A stretch of DNA of 64,000 nt from Rubrivivax sp. (GCA_016789955.1 JAEUPB010000037.1:1-64000); one strand, 5' to 3'. Shown: positions 38,104-46,725, counted from the stretch's first letter. The notes: generated by a model from the letters alone, not told the origin. Program-made: numbers and translations.

Positions 38104-39091
38104 AGGTCAACGCACGCGCCTTGCCGCGGAACACGCGGTAGGCGAACACCGTGTAGCCCGCGATCGCCGGCACCGTGATCGCGCATCCGATCGCGATGAC
38201 CACCAGCGATTCGGTCGCGCTCGCCGCCTGCCACACCGTCAGACGGTCGATCACCACGTACGGGAACAGGCTGTAGGCCAGCCCGACGGCGCCGAACACG
38301 AACACCGCCATCGTGCAGGTGAACGGCATCCACGCCAGCCGGTCGAGTACCAGCCTCGAGTTCAGCACCGCGCGCCCTGCCACCAGCGCGGCCAGCGTGA
38401 CGAGGGGGATCGGCAGCAGCACGATGAACTCCGGCATCGAGAACCAGCGTGCGCGCACGGTCTCGCTCACCACCGGCGTGGCCAGTGACACCAGGCCCAT
38501 GCCCACCACCACCGGCGGCCAGGCGATCCTGGCCCAGCGCACCGCGTGCTGCTGCAGCTCGCCCTCGGTCTTCAGCACCAGCCAGCCGGCGCCCAGCAGC
38601 ACGTAGGCCGCCGGCAGCAGCGCCGCGATGGCGGCCGCGAACAGCGTCGGCCCCCAGCCGTCCTGCAGGCCGGTGATGTAGCGGCCGAGCATCCAGCCCT
38701 GCGCCACCGCGGCGATCGTGCTGCCGGCGAAGAAGGCGCGGTTCCACAGCGGCTTCCACTCGTCCTGCGCCTTCACGCGGAAGTCGAAGGCCACGCCGCG
38801 CAGCACCAGGCCCACGAGCATCAGCGCCACCGGCAGGTACAGCGCCTGCAGCACCATGCCGTGCGCCTTGGGGAACGCGATCAGCAGGATGCCGACGCCG
38901 AGCACCAGCCAGGTCTCGTTGGCGTCCCAGAACGGACCGATGCTGGCGACCAGCGTGTCCTGCTGCGCCGGCGTGGCACGCGGCATCAGCATGCCGACGC
39001 CGAGGTCGTAGCCGTCCAGCACCACGTAGGCCAGCATCGCCACGCCCATCAGCGCGAGGAAGACGACGGGCAGCGCCTGGTCGAGCGTCAT
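38096..39091 (-). CDS. cydB: Cytochrome bd-type quinol oxidase subunit II
   Basis: A 331-residue membrane protein with about eight hydrophobic helices. YVVLDGYDLGVGMLMPRA and the IGPFWDANETWLVLGVG region are hallmark subunit II sequences. It pairs with subunit I, whose gene it overlaps by four bases (ATGA). The oxidase reduces oxygen with electrons from quinol at high affinity. Length is a little shorter than E. coli CydB, as in the cyanide-insensitive CIO branch. Confidence 0.93.
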   Translation of the reverse strand: MTLDQALPVVFLALMGVAMLAYVVLDGYDLGVGMLMPRATPAQQDTLVASIGPFWDANETWLVLGVGILLIAFPKAHGMVLQALYLPVALMLVGLVLRGVAFDFRVKAQDEWKPLWNRAFFAGSTIAAVAQGWMLGRYITGLQDGWGPTLFAAAIAALLPAAYVLLGAGWLVLKTEGELQQHAVRWARIAWPPVVVGMGLVSLATPVVSETVRARWFSMPEFIVLLPIPLVTLAALVAGRAVLNSRLVLDRLAWMPFTCTMAVFVFGAVGLAYSLFPYVVIDRLTVWQAASATESLVVIAIGCAITVPAIAGYTVFAYRVFRGKARALTYA

Positions 39092-40443
39092 GGCCGCGCC
39101 TCCACGGCGGCGCCCGGGAGCCTGGGCACCGGTTCCGCCCTGGCCGGCTTTTCGGCCAGGTGGCGGATCACCGCCACGTAGGCCACCAGCAGCGCCAGGT
39201 ACAGCGTGCAGTAGAGCGCCAGCGTGAACGCGATGTGGCCCGGCGGCTGCGCCGAGGCCACCTCCGCCGTGCGCAGCAGGCCGTGGACGATGTAGGGCTG
39301 GCGGCCGATCTCGGTGACGTACCAGCCGGCCACGGTGGCCACCCAGCCGCTGAACGCCATGCCCGACAGCACCCACAGCAGCGGCCGGGGCAGCCGCTCG
39401 GCCACCCAGCCGCGACGGCGGTACAGCCACAGCCCGGCCCAGCTCACCACCAGCATCGCCAGGCCGGTGCCGACCATGATGCGAAAGCCCCAGAACAGCG
39501 GCGCCACCGGCGGGTGCGAGCCCTGGAACTCGTCCAGGCCCCGGATCTCGCCCTGCGCGTCGTGGCGCAGGATCCAGCTCGCGCCGTTCGGGATGCCGAT
39601 GGCGTAGCGGTTCTCGCGCGCCTGTTCGTCGGGCACGGCGAACAGCAGCAGCGGCACGACGCGCTCGGTCTTCCACACGCCTTCGATGGCGGCGATCTTG
39701 GCCGGCTGGTGCTCCAGCGTGTTCAGCCCGTGCAGGTCGCCGGCCAGGATCTGCAGGGGGATCAGCACCGCACCCAGTGTGAGCCCGAAGCGCAGCGACT
39801 TCGGCGTCGCCGGCCCCGTGGTGCCGCGCAGCACCTGCCAGGCGCTGACGCCGGCCACCAGGAAGGCCACCGTCAAGCCGCTGGCCAGCAGCACGTGCAC
39901 CAGTCGGTACGGGAAACTGGGGTTGAACACCACCTGCAGCCAGCTGGTGACGAAGAACTCGCCGTCGCGCAGTTCCACGCCCGCCGGCGTCTGCATCCAC
40001 GAGTTCAGGGCCAGGATCCAGAACGCGCTCATCGTCGTGCCGAAGGCGACGAGGAAGGTGGCCGCCAGGTGCACCCGTTCGCTGACGCGGCCATGGCCGA
40101 ACAGCATCACGCCCAGGAAGGTGGCCTCGAGGAAGAAGGCTGTCAGCACCTCGTAGCCCAGCAGCGGCCCGGCGACATTGCCGGCGCGCTCCATGAAGCC
40201 CGGCCAGTTGGTGCCGAACTGGAAGCTCATCACGATGCCGCTGACGACGCCCAGCGCGAAGCTGAGCGCGAACACCGGCGTCCAGAAGCGGTAGGCCGCC
40301 AGCCACGCGTCGTCACGCGTCCTGAGCCAGCGCAGGCGGAAGAACAGCAGCGCCCAACCGAGGGCGATGGTGATCGTCGGGAAGAGGATGTGGAAGGTGA
40401 TGTTGGCGGCGAACTGGATGCGCGCGAGCAGCAGGGCGTCCAT
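39088..40443 (-). CDS. cydA: Cytochrome bd-type quinol oxidase subunit I, CIO branch
   Basis: A 451-residue heme-binding subunit. FAANITFHILFPTITIALGW opens with the heme b595 His region, SFQFGTNWPGFMERAGNVAGPLLGYE is the conserved Glu/heme segment, and GLNTLEHQPAKIAAIEG is the Q-loop start. The Q-loop (about 250-310) is short, as in cyanide-insensitive CioA oxidases, so heme d content cannot be assumed. It begins two bases after the GbsR-type regulator stop, indicating one operon. Confidence 0.93.
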   Translation of the reverse strand: MDALLLARIQFAANITFHILFPTITIALGWALLFFRLRWLRTRDDAWLAAYRFWTPVFALSFALGVVSGIVMSFQFGTNWPGFMERAGNVAGPLLGYEVLTAFFLEATFLGVMLFGHGRVSERVHLAATFLVAFGTTMSAFWILALNSWMQTPAGVELRDGEFFVTSWLQVVFNPSFPYRLVHVLLASGLTVAFLVAGVSAWQVLRGTTGPATPKSLRFGLTLGAVLIPLQILAGDLHGLNTLEHQPAKIAAIEGVWKTERVVPLLLFAVPDEQARENRYAIGIPNGASWILRHDAQGEIRGLDEFQGSHPPVAPLFWGFRIMVGTGLAMLVVSWAGLWLYRRRGWVAERLPRPLLWVLSGMAFSGWVATVAGWYVTEIGRQPYIVHGLLRTAEVASAQPPGHIAFTLALYCTLYLALLVAYVAVIRHLAEKPARAEPVPRLPGAAVEARP

Positions 40444-40444
40444 G

Positions 40445-41005
40445 TCAGCTCCGGCCCCCGGCCACGATCTTGAGCTTGTCCTTCAGCTCGAGCAGTCGCT
40501 GCACCTTGGCGCCCATCCTCATCAACTGCGCCAGCGTGGCGGCGTCCAGGCGCTGCACGTCATCGAACCAGGTCGTCATCAGCTCGATGAGGTCGTGCAT
40601 CCCCTTCATGCGGCCCTGCGCGTGGCGATCTTCCGCGGTGGTGGGCTCCTCGAGCAGCGCATTGCGCAGCATCGACAGCGTGGGCTCGATCTCGCGCCGC
40701 CGGCGCTCCTCGGCCAGCGTGCGGAAGACCTGCCAGGCGTCGGCCGGCGCCTCGAAGTACTCGCGCCGGTCGCCGGGCTGGTGGCGCAGCGACACCAGGC
40801 GCCAGGCCTGCAGTTCCTTCAACCCCATGCTGACGTTGCCGCGGCTGAAGTCCAGCGCCGTGGCGATCTCCTCGGCGTGGATCGGCCGTTCGGAGACGTA
40901 GATCAACGCGTAGATCTGGCCGACCGTGCGGTTGATGCCCCAGCGGCTGCCCATCTCGCCGAAGTGGGCGACGAAGGCACGGACGAGAGGCGACAGGTTC
41001 TGCAT
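40445..41005 (-). CDS. GbsR/MarR-like transcriptional regulator
   Basis: A 186-residue winged-helix protein with the GbsR features: GSRWGINRTVGQIYALIYVSE, HAEEIATALDFSRGNVSMGLKEL and a helical C-terminal dimerisation part. GbsR-like proteins respond to small molecules or redox state. It leads the cydAB operon with two bases between its stop and cydA, so it probably controls the oxidase; an 11-bp dyad sits 13 bases before its start. Whether it acts as repressor or activator is not visible. Confidence 0.88.
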   Translation of the reverse strand: MQNLSPLVRAFVAHFGEMGSRWGINRTVGQIYALIYVSERPIHAEEIATALDFSRGNVSMGLKELQAWRLVSLRHQPGDRREYFEAPADAWQVFRTLAEERRRREIEPTLSMLRNALLEEPTTAEDRHAQGRMKGMHDLIELMTTWFDDVQRLDAATLAQLMRMGAKVQRLLELKDKLKIVAGGRS

Positions 41006-41018
41006 GCCGCGACTGTGT

Positions 41019-41048
41019 CTGAACTTTCAGGATTTCGTGAAAGTTCAG
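41019..41048. promoter_or_regulatory. Strong palindromic operator before the GbsR-cydAB operon
   Basis: CTGAACTTTCA (41019-41029) and TGAAAGTTCAG (41038-41048) are perfect 11-bp arms around an 8-base spacer. This AT-rich dyad stands out from the 70% GC surroundings and lies 14-43 bases upstream of the regulator start. It fits a GbsR/MarR dimer site for autoregulation. Confidence 0.65.
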
Positions 41049-41125
41049 GAGAAGGCCCCGCGGCACTCAGGGATGACACGGCGGTCCCGATGCGCCGCGG
41101 TCGCCGAGCGCCGGCGGCGGCCACA

Positions 41126-41692
41126 ATGCGCCGCATGCACCCCGGCGCCGACCCCGATGACGCCTCTGCGGTTCCGCCGGACGGCGTCGACACGCATTTC
41201 GCCGCCTGCTACCAGCAACTGCGCCGCATGGCGCGCTCACGGCTGCGCGACAGCGGCGGCGACGTGGTGCTCGACACCACGGCACTCGTGCACGAGAGCT
41301 GGCTCAAGCTCAGCGGCAGCGCCGGCGCCCAGGTGTTCCCCGACCGCGCGCACTTCCTCGCCTATGCCGGCCGGGCGATGCGCTCGATCATCGTCGACAT
41401 GGTGCGGCGACGGCAGGCCGACCGCCGCGGCAACGACGCCACCCACCTGACGCTGACCAGCGCCGGCGCCGAGAACCTCGCGCTGCCCGGTGACGAGGAC
41501 GTGGTGCTGCGCGTGCACGACGCGCTGGAGCAGCTGGCCCGCCTGGACCCACGCATGGCGCAGGTGGTGGAGATGAAGTACTACGCCGGCATGACCGAGG
41601 CCGAGATCGGCGAGGCCCTGGGCGTGACCGACCGCACCGTGCGGCGCGACTGGGAGCAGGCGCGGCTGATGCTGTCGGCCGCGCTCGGATGA
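41126..41692 (+). CDS. ECF-type RNA polymerase sigma factor
   Basis: A 188-residue sigma-70-like factor of the ECF type, close to the TIGR02999 group that is often encoded beside Ser/Thr kinases. Region 2 lies at about 20-85 (YQQLRRMARSRLR, FLAYAGRAMRSIIVDMVRRR) and region 4 at about 125-180 (VEMKYYAGMTEAEIGEALGV, a helix-turn-helix). There is no anti-sigma gene; the kinase gene follows 39 bases downstream and may regulate it by phosphorylation. ATG 41126 or 41135 are both possible. Confidence 0.9.
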   Translation: MRRMHPGADPDDASAVPPDGVDTHFAACYQQLRRMARSRLRDSGGDVVLDTTALVHESWLKLSGSAGAQVFPDRAHFLAYAGRAMRSIIVDMVRRRQADRRGNDATHLTLTSAGAENLALPGDEDVVLRVHDALEQLARLDPRMAQVVEMKYYAGMTEAEIGEALGVTDRTVRRDWEQARLMLSAALG

Positions 41693-41731
41693 CGCGGGGC
41701 GCATCGCGCTGCGCCGCCACGGCCGGGCACC

Positions 41732-44485
41732 ATGGCCGCTGACGGCTTCTTCGACCTCGACGCCGCGCAGTGGCAACGGCTGCGCCAACTGCTCGACCAG
41801 GGCCTGGAGCTGCCCGCAGCCGCCCGCGCCGCGTGGCTGGAAGCGCTCGACGACGGCTGCGGCGGCCGGCTGAAGCCGCGCCTGGCATCGATGCTGGCCC
41901 GCGCGACGGATCCCGCCGCAGCCGTGCAGCGCAGCCTGGACTCGGGCCCGCGGCTGGCGGGCGACCCGCACGACACCGTGCCCGCCGGCACCCTCGACAC
42001 ATCGCCCGGCCGAGTCGGCCCGTACCGGCTGCTGCGCGTGCTGGGCCGCGGCGGCATGGCCACCGTCTGGCTGGCCGAGCGCACCGACATGCTGCAGGGC
42101 CGCCAGGTGGCGTTGAAGCTGCCGCGTGGCGCGTGGCCGCGCGAGGGCCTGGCCGAGCGTCTGGCGCGCGAGCGCGAGATCCTGGCCACGCTGGAACACC
42201 CGCATATCGCGCGCCTGTACGACGCCGGCGTCGACGAGCAGGGCAACCCGTGGCTGGCGATCGAGTACGTCGACGGCGTGCGGCTGGACCAGCACTTCCA
42301 CGAGCGCGACCTCGGCCTGCGCGACCGCGTGCGCGTGATGCTGCAGGTGTGCGATGCCGTGGCCTACGCGCATGCCCGGCTGATCGTGCACCGCGACCTC
42401 AAGCCCGCCAACATCCTGATCGACCGCCAGGGGCAGGTGAAGCTGCTGGACTTCGGCATCGCGCGGCTGCTCGAAGGCGAGGCGGCGGCGGGTGCCGAAT
42501 CGACGCTGGCGCCCGACACCGCAATGACGCCCACCTACGCCGCCCCCGAGCAGCTTCGCGGCGAGCCGCTGGGCACCGCGGTGGACGTGTACGCGATCGG
42601 GCTGCTGCTGTTCGAGCTGCTGGCCGGGCGGCGGCCGTTCGAGCCCCGCGGCGGAGGATTCACCGTCGACCCCGCCGCACTCGATGCCGCAGCGCCGCGC
42701 GCCAGCGAGGTCGCCATCGACCCGCGGGCCGCGCGGGCCCTGCGTGGCGACCTCGACGGCATCCTCGCCAAGGCGCTGCAGCCGCGCCCCGCCGACCGCT
42801 ACCTCACGGTGGCCGCGCTCGCCGACGACCTGCGCCGCCACCTCGCCGACGAGCCGCTGGCGGGCCTGCCGCAGGGCCGCCTGCTGCGCTGGCGCAAGTT
42901 CGTCCGTCGCCACCGGCCGGTGGCGGCGGCGCTGGCCGCGGCCGTGCTCGCGCTGGTGGGCGGCAGCGGCGTGGCGCTGTGGCAGGCCGCCGAGGCGCGC
43001 GCGCAGCGCGACCTGGCACTCGCCGCCCAGGCTCGCGCCGAGGCCGAGACGGCCGCCGCGCGCGTGGCCGAGCGCGCCGCCGCCGCCGAGGCCGACCTGG
43101 CGAGCTTCCTGCTGTCGGACCACGTGTCGACGAAGCCCGGGCAGGAGATGGTCGACCAACTCGGGCGGGCCACCGAGATGGTGCGCGCGCAGTACCAGGA
43201 CCAGCCGTCGCTGCGCGCGCGCATGCTCGTCAACCTGGCGATGAACTACCGCTGGGTCAGCCTGCACGAACAGGCGGGCAAGCTGTTCGACGAGGCCGAG
43301 CCGCTGCTGCGCCGGCACGGCCCCCCGTCGGGCCTGGCGCAGCTGCTGTGCACGCGGGCCTCGGCGCTGGCCTTCGCCGGCAAGCTCGACGAGGCCCGAG
43401 AGCAGGTAGCCGCGGCGCGCGCGCTGCTGCGCGAGGGCGGCGCCGAGGTGGCGATGCGGCGCGGCGACTGCCTGCTCGAGGAAGCCTGGGTGCTGCGGCT
43501 GGCGGCCCGGCCGATGCAGGCGGCGGAACTCGCCGAGCAGGCCGTTCGCGAGTACGCCTCGGCCGACCGCGCGGTGAGCGAGCAGACCTCCGAGGCGTTG
43601 AACGTGCTGGCGCGCGCACGCCAGGAAGCCGGCGAGTACGCGGCCGCGCTGGACGCGGCACGCCGCAGCATCGCGATGCTCGAACGCATCGGCCGCACCG
43701 CCACGCCCGGCATGCGCAATGCGTGGGGCCTGGTGGCGCGGGCGCTGCGCGACGGCGGGCAGCTGCTGCAGGCCGAGCCGGCGCACGGCGGCCACGGGCG
43801 CTTCGACCCGGCGTCGCCGGACATGCCCACGCCGGTGCGGACCGACTATGCGCAGACGCTCGCGCTGCAGGGCCGCATCGACGAGGCCCTGCCGATCTTC
43901 GACGGCGTGATCGCGCAGGCGCTGCGCGAAGGCAGCAGCAGCCAGCACCGCTTCACGATGCTGTACCGGATGCAGGCGTTGATCGACTCCGGGCGGCTGG
44001 CCCAGGCCGAGCAGGCCCGGCCGCAGGTCGAGGCGGTGTTCACCGGGCTGCGCCGGCAGCGCTCGGCGCGCGTGCGGCAGCTGCTGCTGGCGCTGGCCGC
44101 GCTCGACCTGGCGACCGGGCGCCCGCAGGCCGCTGCCGCGCGGCTGGAGGAACTGGCGCAGGTGCAGGCCGGTGCCGGCCCCGAGACCGCGGCGGTCCGC
44201 CGCGAGCGCACGGAGCTTCTGGCGCGGCTGGCGCTGGCCCGGGGCGATGCTGCGGCTGCCCGGGCGCTGGCCGAAGACACCCTCGCCCAGGCCCGCACGG
44301 CGGCGATCGACCCGCAGGCCAGTCTCGGCGTGGCCCGGGCACTGCTGCTGCAGGCCCAGGTGCAGGCGGCGGCCGGCGACGCGGTGCGTGCCCGCGAGCT
44401 GGCTGCGGACGCGGCGGCGCATGCGGAGCGCGCCGCCGGGCCCGCGAACCCGGTGACGCGGATGGCCGCGGCGCGGGCGCGCTGA
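41732..44485 (+). CDS. Membrane Ser/Thr protein kinase with TPR-like C-terminus
   Basis: A 917-residue Hanks-type kinase. The kinase domain spans about 97-370: P-loop LGRGGMATVW, Lys129, HRD at 220-222, DFG at 240-242 and APE at 271-273, so it looks active. One membrane helix follows (about 397-417), then a coiled Ala/Glu-rich stretch and an Ala-rich alpha-helical repeat region (about 470-900) of TPR type, presumably a protein-interaction or sensing part. This kinase plus ECF sigma layout is known in proteobacteria as a signalling pair. It is convergent with the next gene, 18 bases apart. Confidence 0.92.
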   Translation: MAADGFFDLDAAQWQRLRQLLDQGLELPAAARAAWLEALDDGCGGRLKPRLASMLARATDPAAAVQRSLDSGPRLAGDPHDTVPAGTLDTSPGRVGPYRLLRVLGRGGMATVWLAERTDMLQGRQVALKLPRGAWPREGLAERLAREREILATLEHPHIARLYDAGVDEQGNPWLAIEYVDGVRLDQHFHERDLGLRDRVRVMLQVCDAVAYAHARLIVHRDLKPANILIDRQGQVKLLDFGIARLLEGEAAAGAESTLAPDTAMTPTYAAPEQLRGEPLGTAVDVYAIGLLLFELLAGRRPFEPRGGGFTVDPAALDAAAPRASEVAIDPRAARALRGDLDGILAKALQPRPADRYLTVAALADDLRRHLADEPLAGLPQGRLLRWRKFVRRHRPVAAALAAAVLALVGGSGVALWQAAEARAQRDLALAAQARAEAETAAARVAERAAAAEADLASFLLSDHVSTKPGQEMVDQLGRATEMVRAQYQDQPSLRARMLVNLAMNYRWVSLHEQAGKLFDEAEPLLRRHGPPSGLAQLLCTRASALAFAGKLDEAREQVAAARALLREGGAEVAMRRGDCLLEEAWVLRLAARPMQAAELAEQAVREYASADRAVSEQTSEALNVLARARQEAGEYAAALDAARRSIAMLERIGRTATPGMRNAWGLVARALRDGGQLLQAEPAHGGHGRFDPASPDMPTPVRTDYAQTLALQGRIDEALPIFDGVIAQALREGSSSQHRFTMLYRMQALIDSGRLAQAEQARPQVEAVFTGLRRQRSARVRQLLLALAALDLATGRPQAAAARLEELAQVQAGAGPETAAVRRERTELLARLALARGDAAAARALAEDTLAQARTAAIDPQASLGVARALLLQAQVQAAAGDAVRARELAADAAAHAERAAGPANPVTRMAAARAR

Positions 44486-44503
44486 GGCGCCCGCGCCCCC
44501 GCC

Positions 44504-45796
44504 CTACTTCACCGCGATCGAGCGCTTCTTCAGCTGTGCCGTGACTTCGGCGTCGACGAGGCGCTTGAACGCCGAGTCGCCGGTGACGGCGCTGACGCCC
44601 AGGTTGGCCAGCCCATCGGCACTCTCGGCGCCGCGCGCCGAGTTGGCGACGCCGTTGCCCGCGACCTTCATCGCGTTCTCTGTCAGCTTCTTCGCCACCT
44701 CGACGGCGATCTCGCGGATCTTCTTGTTGTCCACCGCGGCGGTGGCGATCTTCTTGACGGCATCGGGCACGAGCTTGGACTCGAACAGCTCGGAGACCTT
44801 CTGCGTCATCTTGGTGTTGCCGGCCTCCAGCCCCTGCATGAAGCCGGCGGTCAGCAGCCCGATCAGGTTGGTCTGCAGGTAGCCGATCAGCTCCTTCTCG
44901 GTGGGCAGGCGCCCCTTCTTGGCCATCTCGGCCAGGGTCTCCAGCGTCTGGTTCAACGCGTTCGTGGCCACGCCGGCGCCGGCACCGGTCAGGTGCTTGA
45001 GCAGCAGCTTCTCGATCTGCTCGGCGGTCATGGAGGTGACACGCGGCGCGACCTTGGCCGCCGCGGCCTTGGCGATCGGGCCCATGATCTCGGGCTTGAT
45101 GGCACCGGAGATGCCGCCGGTGATCCCCGCGATGAGCGTGTCGACGTTCAACGACACCACGTCCCATGGATCGAGCGGCTGGCCCAGGGCCAGCTTGCCC
45201 AGCAGATTGATCTCGCCTTCGAGCGCCTTCACGGAGGCGGCCGAGATCGCCCCGGCGGCGACCGCCGACGCACCGGCGCCCACCAGCGCCGCACCGGCCA
45301 CGACGCCGAGGATCGCGAAGCCGGCCGCGGTGGCCACCGACAGCCCGGTACCGACGTTGTTCGACGTGCCCGTCAGCTTGTTCAGGAACTTCATGGTCTC
45401 GTCGCTGAGCGCGTTGGTCGCGCGCTCGGCTTCCGCGATCGCCGGCGCGAGCTGCGCGAGCTTGGTGGCCGACATCAGCCCCTCGACCTTCTTCATCGCC
45501 GCGGTGGCGCGGTCGGCCAGCGTGGTGCCGGGGATCTCGATGCCGCCCACCCGCATCACGACCAGCAGGCTCACCGCCTTGAGCGCGTTGTTGTTGAACT
45601 CGGCGGTGTCGCGGTACTTCTGCAGCGTCTTCACGTTCAGGGCGAGCGTGCGCGACAGGCTGTCGACGTAGGGCCGCAGGGTGTCGACGACGTGCTGGCG
45701 GATGCCCTGCGCGTCGGCCTCGGTGAGCTGGTAGGTCTTGCCCTTCCAGTTGACCTCGACCATGTCGACCATTTGCTCTTCAGCGACGTCAGCCAT
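44504..45796 (-). CDS. Unrecognised 430-residue protein with Gly/Ala hydrophobic core
   Basis: I do not recognise this family. Residues 1-145 are mixed helical (NWKGKTYQLTEADAQGIRQH near the start). Residues about 150-190 are a Gly/Ala/Val stretch (AAGFAILGVVAGAALVGAG) able to form membrane hairpins, followed by Gly-rich TLIAGITGGISGAIKP. The remainder (240-430) is charged alpha-helical. The layout resembles the membrane-inserting middle parts of polymorphic toxins or secretion cargo, which is inference. No signal peptide is present. ATG 45796 follows GGAGAG. It may be co-transcribed with the repeat protein. Confidence 0.75.
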   Translation of the reverse strand: MADVAEEQMVDMVEVNWKGKTYQLTEADAQGIRQHVVDTLRPYVDSLSRTLALNVKTLQKYRDTAEFNNNALKAVSLLVVMRVGGIEIPGTTLADRATAAMKKVEGLMSATKLAQLAPAIAEAERATNALSDETMKFLNKLTGTSNNVGTGLSVATAAGFAILGVVAGAALVGAGASAVAAGAISAASVKALEGEINLLGKLALGQPLDPWDVVSLNVDTLIAGITGGISGAIKPEIMGPIAKAAAAKVAPRVTSMTAEQIEKLLLKHLTGAGAGVATNALNQTLETLAEMAKKGRLPTEKELIGYLQTNLIGLLTAGFMQGLEAGNTKMTQKVSELFESKLVPDAVKKIATAAVDNKKIREIAVEVAKKLTENAMKVAGNGVANSARGAESADGLANLGVSAVTGDSAFKRLVDAEVTAQLKKRSIAVK

Positions 45797-45917
45797 CTCG
45801 AACTCTCCGCAGTGCGAAGGTGCCCATCGGGGCAGGCCGCCCATCGGCCCGCTTGCTCACCCTCTGCCTGCTGGAACGGGATGGCCGCGGCCGATCCGGA
45901 CAGCGAAGAGCCCACCA

Positions 45918-45933
45918 CCCCCATCGGAGGGGG
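45918..45933 (-). terminator. Weak hairpin between two unknown genes
   Basis: CCCCC (45918-45922) and GGGGG (45929-45933) form a short stem with a 6-base loop in the 199-bp gap after the repeat protein stop (45996) and before the 430-residue gene. No T-tract is present; partial termination or no role are both possible. The rest of the gap shows nothing recognisable. Confidence 0.25.
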
Positions 45934-45995
45934 AATCGGTCACGAACGCGGCCCGGGGACAGGCCGCGTGGCCGCAGCCGCAGCCGGACGCCCGC

Positions 45996-46436
45996 TCAGC
46001 CGCCGATGATCTGGGGCGGCGACGTCGGGCCGAGGACACCGCTCGAAGGAAGGCCGCTGGGACCCGCGGCGCCGGACCTGCCGCCGGCGCTGCCGACCTC
46101 GCCCGCGGAGGGGCCTCCGGCCGCGCCGGACCCACCCGCGACGAAGGCGCCGTCGTCTCCGCCGATCGGCAGGGGCCCCGGGACGCCGGTCTGGCCGGCA
46201 ACGAACGCGCCGTCATCCCCGGCGACGGGCAGCGGCCCGGGGACGCCGGCCCCGCTGGCAACGAACGCACCATCATCCCCGCCGATCGGCAGCGCCGCGG
46301 GGAGGCCTGCTGCACCGGCGATGAAGGCACCGTCGTCTCCGCCGATCGGGAGCGTGCCCACTCCGAAGGATGCGAGGGCACGGGCGATGTCCAGGCCGAA
46401 GGCGTCATTCATCCAACTGTCGTGTGCATCGCTCAT
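45996..46436 (-). CDS. Small Gly-rich protein with four 20-residue repeats
   Basis: A 146-residue protein of unknown family. Residues 1-28 are a distinct leader-like segment (HDSWMNDAFGLDIARALASF). Residues 29-108 are four tandem 20-residue repeats with the core LPIGGDDGAFVAG and a GVPGP linker. Residues 109-146 are Gly/Ser/Pro-rich, ending PPQIIGG. There is no classical signal peptide or membrane helix. AGGAGG lies 13 bases before ATG 46436. Repeats could bind metal or self-assemble, or be multiple peptide cores; none is shown by sequence. Neighbours are equally unknown. Confidence 0.7.
   Translation of the reverse strand: MSDAHDSWMNDAFGLDIARALASFGVGTLPIGGDDGAFIAGAAGLPAALPIGGDDGAFVASGAGVPGPLPVAGDDGAFVAGQTGVPGPLPIGGDDGAFVAGGSGAAGGPSAGEVGSAGGRSGAAGPSGLPSSGVLGPTSPPQIIGG
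46113..46352 (-). repeat. Four in-frame 60-bp tandem repeats
   Basis: Four direct repeats of 60 bp encode the 20-residue units of the small Gly-rich protein. The DDGAF core is invariant in all four, while linker residues vary, so the copies are diverged but kept in frame. Confidence 0.85.
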
Positions 46437-46521
46437 GGCGGGCCTCGCTCCTCCTGTTGCGCCCACTGTGGCAGCCGCCCGTTGCGCAGCCGTTGCGGCC
46501 GCGCAGGTCGCGCCGTGACGA

Positions 46522-46650
46522 TCAGGCCTGCAGCAGGTTGACCTGCGGATCGCGGCACCAGCGCAGGAAGTCCAGCGCCGCGTCGCTCTGGATGCGTCGC
46601 GCCAGCAGGGCGCACGCCTCGGTGGCCACGCACTTGATGGTCACGGTCAT
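46522..46650 (-). CDS. Small peptide gene, 42 residues, unknown
   Basis: An open frame starting ATG 46650 encodes 42 residues beginning MTVTIKCVATEACALLARR and ending PQVNLLQA, with three cysteines (7, 13, 32) and an LDFLRWCRD helix. Codon third positions are almost all G or C, as in neighbouring genes. It sits between recJ (75 bases away) and the repeat protein (85 bases), all on the minus strand. No family is recognised; a small accessory or regulatory peptide of the adjacent unknown genes is possible. Confidence 0.45.
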   Translation of the reverse strand: MTVTIKCVATEACALLARRIQSDAALDFLRWCRDPQVNLLQA

Positions 46651-46725
46651 GAGGCTTGGCCTGCAGGCATCAGGTAGTACGAAGCGCAATACGCTGTCGA
46701 CAGACCGTCAACGATCCCACCCCGC

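Noticed and set aside
46113-46352. Tandem repeats as a CRISPR array
   Set aside because: Period is 60 bp, in frame, with coding variation and no unique spacers; it is a protein repeat.
45996-46436. RiPP biosynthetic gene cluster
   Set aside because: The repeat protein could look like a multi-core precursor, but no ATP-grasp, YcaO, radical SAM, LanM or peptidase gene is adjacent.
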